Shown piece by piece: positions 7,601 to 11,077 of a stretch of 11,077 nucleotides of DNA (the stretch's first letter is position 1; each line of letters opens with the position of its first letter). The stretch comes from Kiritimatiellia bacterium. Its GTDB lineage: Bacteria > Verrucomicrobiota > Kiritimatiellia > RFP12 > UBA1067. The notes beneath the pieces are model-generated. The model saw only the letters and a list, made by a program, of their open reading frames with translations, searched no databases and had not been told where the DNA came from. Location: NCBI GenBank assembly GCA_017629455.1, contig JAGBXE010000081.1, positions 1 through 11,077 on the forward strand. Direction: 5' to 3'. Position numbers and translations under genes: made by a program.

Positions 7601-8425
7601 GAAAAACTTGAATCAAAAGCTGCCTCTTGGACGCTCACGCACTATCCTGCCCTTTCTGACGAAAAAGACGGCGTAACGGTGCGCATTTTCAATACGCCTG
7701 AAAAAGCTGCTCTTTCACACTCGTTAGGGCTTACACGCCTTATTTGCCTAAGGCTTGGGAAAAACCAAAAAGGAACCTTCCAAACAAAGAGGCTTTCATT
7801 TGACGCTCAACTATACTTAAAGGCAATATCATACGAGCCTGAGCGAATTGCTGAAGATCTCCTCTGGGCAGCAGTACGCTCAACAGCGGTAGACTCCTTA
7901 AGCACAATTCGTACCAAAGAAGATTTTGAAGAAAGAATATCTAAGACACGCTCTGAGATTAACGCGGCAAAGGAAAACATGGCGTATCTCTTTGCGGAGG
8001 CAATAGGAGAAACAGCAAAAATTTCTTCTCGCCTTGAAGATGGCCTTTTGCCAACTGATATAGTTGATTCTATCGAAACTCAACTAGCGTGGCTCGTTTT
8101 CCCCGGCTTCCTTAAACTAGCTTCCCTCGAACGGCTGCGACACTACTTAAGATATCTTAAAGGGATAAACTTGAGAATTGACCGCGCAAGAGCAAACCCA
8201 TCTTCAGACAGAAAGAAAGAAGAACGGTTCTTTCCTTATTGGGAACGCTACCGTCTAGCACTGGTATCCGGCAAAACAAGCGGGAAAAATCGTGCTCAAC
8301 TTGATTCGTACAGATGGATGATTGAGGAATTTAGAATTTCAGTCTTTGCGCCCGAACTAAAAACTTCATTTCCTGTAAGTGAAAAGCGGCTTGACGCACT
8401 TTGGAACGAGTGCTTTTTGATATAA
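4655..8425 (+). CDS. hrpA: ATP-dependent RNA helicase HrpA (DEAH box)
   Basis: This large DEAH-box helicase has 1256 residues (E. coli HrpA about 1300). HrpA has been linked to RNA processing and to resolving stalled ribosomes. Superfamily 2 motifs are intact and in order: Walker A GDTGSGKT (48-55), TQPRRLAAVSVAER (77-90), DEAHERS (146-152), SAT (178-180), STNVAETSLTIPGI (291-304) and QRTGRCGR (339-346). The winged-helix/ratchet region follows (FLDPPKPSMIREGLKELLELGA), and the remaining about 650 residues fit the HrpA-specific C-terminal region (DUF3418 type). The frame is open upstream to 4484 but that part would run antisense into the regulator gene. The ATG at 4655 is the last plausible start before Walker A, and E. 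coli HrpA-like sequence begins soon after. It has no Shine-Dalgarno sequence. mraY follows after 7 bp. Confidence 0.95.
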   Translation: MQESPTPKGISEINEAEHFEYPPELPISAHRNEILALLEKNQTIIVCGDTGSGKTTQLPKIAMELGRGKNGRLIACTQPRRLAAVSVAERVAQELKTPVGETIGYQHRFARSVSENTRVKFMTDGVLLAETKHDPLLKAYDTIIIDEAHERSLNIDFLLGILKRILKHRSDLKLIVSSATLDTEKFSNFFSAPSVIVPGRLFPIDIRYKEPPEGEETNLPRDISSAIRTLPPDGDILVFLPGERDIREAADHLKKSPFHQYDDVIALMASLPYPEQRRAFRTSEKRRIVLSTNVAETSLTIPGIRAVIDSGLARISRYVHRTQVQRLQIEPISQASAKQRTGRCGRVGPGICIRLYSEAEFNSREKYTLPEVLRSSLAGVILTMLDLRLGDIEKFPFLDPPKPSMIREGLKELLELGAIRHVEKNENGTVERIISLTDTGKKLARIPIQPRLAKIMLTASELAALPSALPVVASLSCDDPRRRPQDEKERADQAHAQFNVDGSDFLGTLKLWNWWEEQSNALSQNQLRKLAQKTFLAYSKMREWRDTVHQLTTLSKRLGLDIQNDNGGSDSLHRALLSGLLTRIGHLDPETNEYRAAHALKFALHPSSVLAKRRRAGKTNSGKTGKPEWVLASELVDTSRLFARNVAEIDVRWIEPLAKHLIKRSYRTPEWDQQTGFARVTEQVTLFGLVIVPARRRNLSSIDPKTARALMIEHGLVRGEITNPPPFIRENLSIIAEISNRAERLRRPDLFDAQGIFKHFDSSIPAHVTSLPSLTKWLKLATPIERQAFKLDRRKFIEKADISSSDFPDFIRIGSSQIRLSYRHTPDNPETDGITCTIRLKDAHVLNLWNADWLVPGALPEKITFLLNSLPNSLRRVVSPIPECVEIILPYLKPNEKKLHDAVSEVLKTKRGIFIPKNTWSDIKYPPHLQMRYRIKDDNGKILIQTRDLQVALSSIKGSKNTNGAEVVTSEKSADWSFGDIPEKLESKAASWTLTHYPALSDEKDGVTVRIFNTPEKAALSHSLGLTRLICLRLGKNQKGTFQTKRLSFDAQLYLKAISYEPERIAEDLLWAAVRSTAVDSLSTIRTKEDFEERISKTRSEINAAKENMAYLFAEAIGETAKISSRLEDGLLPTDIVDSIETQLAWLVFPGFLKLASLERLRHYLRYLKGINLRIDRARANPSSDRKKEERFFPYWERYRLALVSGKTSGKNRAQLDSYRWMIEEFRISVFAPELKTSFPVSEKRLDALWNECFLI

Positions 8426-8426
8426 T
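8415..8426 (+). promoter_or_regulatory. Extended -10 promoter of mraY inside the hrpA stop codon, predicted leaderless
   Basis: TTTTGATATAAT holds a perfect TGn-extended -10 (TATAAT at 8421-8426). The hrpA stop codon TAA (8423-8425) is part of the hexamer. Standard spacing places the transcription start at about 8433, the A of the mraY ATG. No ribosome-binding site lies between them. mraY may also be read from hrpA transcripts. Confidence 0.55.
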
Positions 8427-8432
8427 ACGCGT

Positions 8433-9560
8433 ATGATTTATTGGCTCGCAAATTGGTTAATCCCCTTCTGGGGTCCGTTCAGACTTCTTCAATCCCATGC
8501 TCTTCTCCTTGCTGGAGGGACATTCACCGCTGCATTAGCCGTTTGGCTCTTGCTGCCGCGTCTTTGGCATCGTCTTCCACGCGATCGCGGCAAAGCAATT
8601 TGCGGCGACGTTGGAGGCATGAAATCGGCAGGCAAACCAACTGGCGCAGGTTTATATGTAACTTTAGCTGCTCTTCCTGCGATACTCCTTTTTGCACCTC
8701 TAAAACCTTGGGATATGGCAGCAGTAGCTACGCTTTACCTTGCTATGCTCTTTGGCTACCTAGACGATAAATCATTAGTGCCATGGGGTGAGCTTAAAAA
8801 AGGCCTCCTTGATGCTGTCGTATCTGCTGCAATTGCTACATTTATATTTTTAGGCCACTACGAAACAATAAACGGCGAGTCGGTTATGCTTGCGTGGCTG
8901 CCTTTTATTAAGGGCCCCACAATCATCAATGGTATCGGCGTTTGGTGCTTATCTGCCGCGCTCTACATACCAGTAGCTACATTCCTTTTGTGGTTTACGA
9001 TGAACGCAACAAACTGTTCCGACGGCGTTGACGGGCTAGCTGGCACGCTTACTCTTATTACGCTAGCGATGTTAGCTGTTATCCTTTACATTGCTGTTGG
9101 CTACCGCCCAGTAGCTCACTACTTCTTAATCCCCGCATATGCCGAGGCGGCGCGCTGGGCGATCGTAGTAATGTGCGTAGCTGGCGCGTTTGCAGCTTAC
9201 CTCTGGTACAATGCTGAGCCATCTATGATTCTTATGGGCGACGCCGGAAGCCGCTTCCTTGGCATTCTCGTTGCCACAGCTTCATTGATGACTGGTAACC
9301 CACTTATCGTCTTGGCTCTAGCTCCAATTGTGCTTGTTAATGGTGGCTGCGGGCTTGGAAAACTTCTTCTATTACGTATCGCAAAGCGCGTTGGTTTCGA
9401 CATCGGCGAAGGCAATCTTATTAGGCGTATACGCTTCCCCTTGCATGATCACTGCAAAAAGAACTTAAAGTGGTCAAACGCACAAGTATTAATGCGCTTT
9501 GTGTTGATGCAATTGGTCGTAATGCCAATCTTGCTTCTTATACTGCTAAAGGTGCGCTAA
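8433..9560 (+). CDS. mraY: Phospho-N-acetylmuramoyl-pentapeptide-transferase (lipid I synthase)
   Basis: MraY moves phospho-MurNAc-pentapeptide from UDP onto undecaprenyl phosphate at the inner membrane, making lipid I for peptidoglycan. The 375-residue protein is strongly hydrophobic with about ten membrane segments. Family signatures are GMKSAGKPTGAG (61-72), YLDDK (Asp111-Asp112, the Mg-binding DD pair), NATNCSDGVDGLAG (191-204; Asn194 and Asp197 in the catalytic loop), WYNAEPSMILMGDAGS (258-273, Asp270), and the C-terminal LKVR shared with E. coli MraY. The usual HHH motif of loop E reads HDH here (His338-Asp339-His340 in PLHDHC), followed by WSNAQVLMRF. WecA-type glycosyltransferases are related, but the overall length and C-terminus favour MraY. 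No other dcw cluster genes are next to it: hrpA lies upstream and prfA converges downstream. Confidence 0.93.
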   Translation: MIYWLANWLIPFWGPFRLLQSHALLLAGGTFTAALAVWLLLPRLWHRLPRDRGKAICGDVGGMKSAGKPTGAGLYVTLAALPAILLFAPLKPWDMAAVATLYLAMLFGYLDDKSLVPWGELKKGLLDAVVSAAIATFIFLGHYETINGESVMLAWLPFIKGPTIINGIGVWCLSAALYIPVATFLLWFTMNATNCSDGVDGLAGTLTLITLAMLAVILYIAVGYRPVAHYFLIPAYAEAARWAIVVMCVAGAFAAYLWYNAEPSMILMGDAGSRFLGILVATASLMTGNPLIVLALAPIVLVNGGCGLGKLLLLRIAKRVGFDIGEGNLIRRIRFPLHDHCKKNLKWSNAQVLMRFVLMQLVVMPILLLILLKVR

Positions 9561-9563
9561 AAC

Positions 9564-10553
9564 TTAAGACGCTGCCGTCTCTAGCGCCATACGAATGCGC
9601 TCATCAAGATCATTATTGCTGAGCGCACTCAAAAGCTCATCGATCGCCCCGTCGATTATTCGATCGAGCGAATAGAGCGTAAGGCCAATACGATGATCGG
9701 TCATCCTGTTCTGCGGAAAATTGTACGTCCTAATCTTTTCAGAACGGTCGCCGCTACCACGAAGCGTGAGCCTTGAAGCACCAAGCTTTGCTTCTTCTTC
9801 GCGGCGGCGAAAATCTAGGATTCGCGCCTTTAGAGTGGCAAAGCACTTTTCGCGGTTACGAATCTGCGAACGCTCATCTTGACAAACCGCTACTAGCCCC
9901 GTTGGCAGGTGCGTCATACGCACTGCGCTTTCAGTCTTATTGACGTGTTGGCCGCCAGCGCCGCCTGCGCAGAAAAGATCGATTCTAATATCCTTTTCGG
10001 GGATGTCGATTTCGTCTGTTTCATCGGCCTCAGGAAAGACAACAACAGTAGCAGCGGAAGTATGTATACGCCCTTGAGCTTCTGTAGCTGGAACTCGCTG
10101 AACGCGGTGGCCACCAGATTCAAAACGGAACGTACCGTATGCTCCTTCACCTGAAACGGTGAAAACAACTTCCTTGTAGCCGTCGAGTGAAGTTTGGCTA
10201 GCGTTCATAACGGAGACTTTTAGGCCTTTCGATTCGCAATAGCGCGAATACATCCTAAAAAGATCGCCCGCAAAAAGCGCAGCTTCATCGCCGCCTGTGC
10301 CAGCGCGAATTTCTATTACGGCGTTACGATCGTCGAGCGGATCGGGTGGAAGAAGCGCGGCGGACAAATCGCGCTCAGTTGCTTCTCCTAATTGCCACGC
10401 CACATACGCATAATCGAGCTTTTTGAGAAAACGATAATCGGCAAGTACCGCCTGATACTTGCGCCTATCGCGCAAAACGACCGGGTCGCCTAAATCCGCC
10501 TCTACGGACTTCAGACGACCCAGAATACGCTCGATCTGGACTTGGTCGACCAA
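9564..10553 (-). CDS. prfA: Peptide chain release factor 1, shortened domain 1, TTG start
   Basis: RF1 recognises UAA and UAG stop codons and triggers peptide release. The 329-residue protein has [20 protein letters not shown] (83-102), the codon-reading PAT motif (155-157, RF1 type rather than the SPF of RF2), catalytic GGQ (200-202, [11 protein letters not shown]), and [17 protein letters not shown] and [14 protein letters not shown] further on. Compared with E. coli RF1 (360), GGQ and PAT are both shifted by 33 residues. The loss lies in domain 1, where [23 protein letters not shown] replaces a longer helical hairpin. The start is TTG at 10553-10551: no ATG or GTG precedes it in frame before a stop. 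It sits 8 bp after the rpmE stop with no Shine-Dalgarno, which suggests translational coupling. rpmE-prfA adjacency is a common bacterial arrangement. Confidence 0.95.
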   Translation of the reverse strand: MVDQVQIERILGRLKSVEADLGDPVVLRDRRKYQAVLADYRFLKKLDYAYVAWQLGEATERDLSAALLPPDPLDDRNAVIEIRAGTGGDEAALFAGDLFRMYSRYCESKGLKVSVMNASQTSLDGYKEVVFTVSGEGAYGTFRFESGGHRVQRVPATEAQGRIHTSAATVVVFPEADETDEIDIPEKDIRIDLFCAGGAGGQHVNKTESAVRMTHLPTGLVAVCQDERSQIRNREKCFATLKARILDFRRREEEAKLGASRLTLRGSGDRSEKIRTYNFPQNRMTDHRIGLTLYSLDRIIDGAIDELLSALSNNDLDERIRMALETAAS

Positions 10554-10555
10554 GT
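10540..10555. repeat. 16-bp perfect palindrome over the prfA start codon
   Basis: ACTTGGTCGACCAAGT is its own reverse complement over 16 bases. In prfA mRNA it can fold into a 6-bp stem with a UCGA loop, and the UUG start codon lies within the 5' arm. It may hold down initiation unless ribosomes arriving from rpmE open it (inference). It may equally be chance. Confidence 0.45.
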
Positions 10556-10561
10556 GTGAGC

Positions 10562-10768
10562 TTACTTCGCGAATTTCGCGTAGCGCTTCTTGAACGAATC
10601 AACACGGCCTTCAGTGTCAACCATCGTCTTAGCGCCCGTGAAATACGGATGACAAGCTGAACAGGTGTTGACCGTCATCTCTTTGCGCGTCGAACGGGTA
10701 TGGATGACGTTGCCACACGCGCACGTAATCGTCGCGTCCTCATACTTTGGATGAATGTCGGTTTTCAT
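10562..10768 (-). CDS. rpmE: 50S ribosomal protein bL31, zinc-binding (C+) form
   Basis: bL31 is a small ribosomal protein that bridges the large and small subunits near the central protuberance. The 68-residue product matches the family along its whole length: [10 protein letters not shown] at the start, then [27 protein letters not shown]. It has the four cysteines of the zinc-binding form (Cys16, Cys18, Cys36, Cys39, in CAC and CSAC), so it is the C+ paralogue and not the zinc-free form made under zinc starvation. A modest GAAAGAG lies before the ATG, which is about 23 nt downstream of the predicted transcription start. It leads a two-gene operon with prfA, tying ribosome assembly to termination factor supply. 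Confidence 0.96.
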   Translation of the reverse strand: MKTDIHPKYEDATITCACGNVIHTRSTRKEMTVNTCSACHPYFTGAKTMVDTEGRVDSFKKRYAKFAK

Positions 10769-10797
10769 AAACTCTTTCGCCTTTTGAATGTTTGAGT

Positions 10798-10809
10798 ATT
10801 ATACCAAAC
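10798..10809 (-). promoter_or_regulatory. Extended -10 promoter of rpmE-prfA
   Basis: The minus strand reads GTTTGGTATAAT, a perfect TGn-extended -10 (TATAAT at 10803-10798). A weak -35 candidate, TTGCAC, lies at 10827-10822 with an 18-bp spacer. Predicted start near 10791 gives a leader of about 23 nt, the same layout as the XRE operon promoter. GTTTG (10790-10794) and CAAAC (10805-10809) form a 5-bp inverted repeat around the hexamer. Confidence 0.68.
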
Positions 10810-10915
10810 TATGCCCTCATAGTGCAAGTACCCATCTTAACAATATTACGCCGCGAAAGCGAAATCCGAGGAGTCGACTTGGCGACATATTTCGAGACCT
10901 AAAAGTAACTTTACC
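10804..10915. other. Intergenic region between the partial right-edge gene and rpmE
   Basis: About 110 bp without a convincing gene. It holds the upstream part of the rpmE promoter. I looked for a terminator after the partial gene and found only short weak stems (GTCGAC; CGCC/GGCG over 36 bp) without a following T-run, so transcription may read through into rpmE. Confidence 0.5.
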
Positions 10916-11077
10916 TTAAACAGTAACAAGGAATGATTCGGATGAGACTGAAGTAGACGCCCCAGGAGGTAAAAGCACAGTTTCAGATGATGAAACCGTA
11001 TACACTACCCTCCATTTATCCGAGCCTTCTATTTTGCCGGCTAAAACTTTTTCAAACGAAAAGTAGTCGCAAAAAAC
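10916..11077 (-). CDS. C-terminal end of an unrecognised protein (truncated by window edge)
   Basis: An open frame enters from the right edge and runs 53 codons to a TAA at 10918-10916. The peptide alternates polar and hydrophobic residues (KWRVVYTVSSSETVLLPPG, ending ESFLVTV) and is rich in Ser, Thr and Val, which resembles the last strands of a beta-sandwich or extracellular domain. This is an impression only. The length alone does not exclude chance, and no family is recognised. Its orientation matches rpmE and it ends about 113 bp upstream of the rpmE promoter. Confidence 0.5.
   Translation of the reverse strand, partial: VFCDYFSFEKVLAGKIEGSDKWRVVYTVSSSETVLLPPGASTSVSSESFLVTV

Noticed and set aside
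10845..10885. Possible hairpin terminator upstream of rpmE
   Set aside because: Only 4-6 bp weak stems are found, without a T-run on the minus strand.
1..11077. CRISPR array, insertion sequence, tRNA or rRNA gene
   Set aside because: No direct-repeat array, transposase motif, terminal repeats or recognisable RNA gene was seen on either strand.

Overview
The window is a gene-dense stretch of a bacterial chromosome. It holds nine complete or nearly complete housekeeping genes, two of unclear role, and no sign of mobile DNA, CRISPR arrays or rRNA/tRNA genes. Base composition is moderate. A Tat-exported Gfo/Idh/MocA oxidoreductase, the style of the MraY C-terminus and the scattered housekeeping genes suggest a member of the Planctomycetes-Verrucomicrobia-Chlamydiae group, perhaps a Kiritimatiellae-like or other verrucomicrobial gut or sediment lineage. 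That placement is inference from protein style, not from a marker-gene match.

Left half (1-4564, minus strand): one compact block that reads as a six-gene operon. In transcription order it is an XRE-cupin regulator, accD, accA, a Tat-signal Gfo/Idh/MocA oxidoreductase, a small secreted six-cysteine protein of unknown function, and thrS, which runs off the left edge. Gaps are 18, 29 and 14 bp, followed by overlaps of 4 and 10 bp. AccD and AccA form the carboxyltransferase half of acetyl-CoA carboxylase, the first step of fatty-acid synthesis. The regulator in first position may control the operon.

Middle (4565-9560, plus strand): a 90-bp divergent promoter region, then hrpA (DEAH-box RNA helicase) and mraY (lipid I synthase, peptidoglycan synthesis), 7 bp apart. 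Both appear to have extended -10 promoters sitting directly on their start codons, which predicts leaderless transcripts.

Right part (9561-11077, minus strand): rpmE (ribosomal protein bL31) and prfA (release factor 1) form a two-gene translation operon that converges on mraY with only 3 bp between stop codons. prfA starts at TTG inside a 16-bp perfect palindrome. The last 162 bases hold the C-terminal end of an unrecognised gene.

Two themes run through the window. First, four promoters share the pattern TTTTGnTATAAT (one with G for the first T) and lack a convincing -35 box. Second, several universal proteins are shortened: ThrRS lacks its TGS domain, RF1 lacks about 33 residues of domain 1, and AccA lacks the usual N-terminal helical region. 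No intergenic stretch exceeds 150 bp, and I found no convincing intrinsic terminator.
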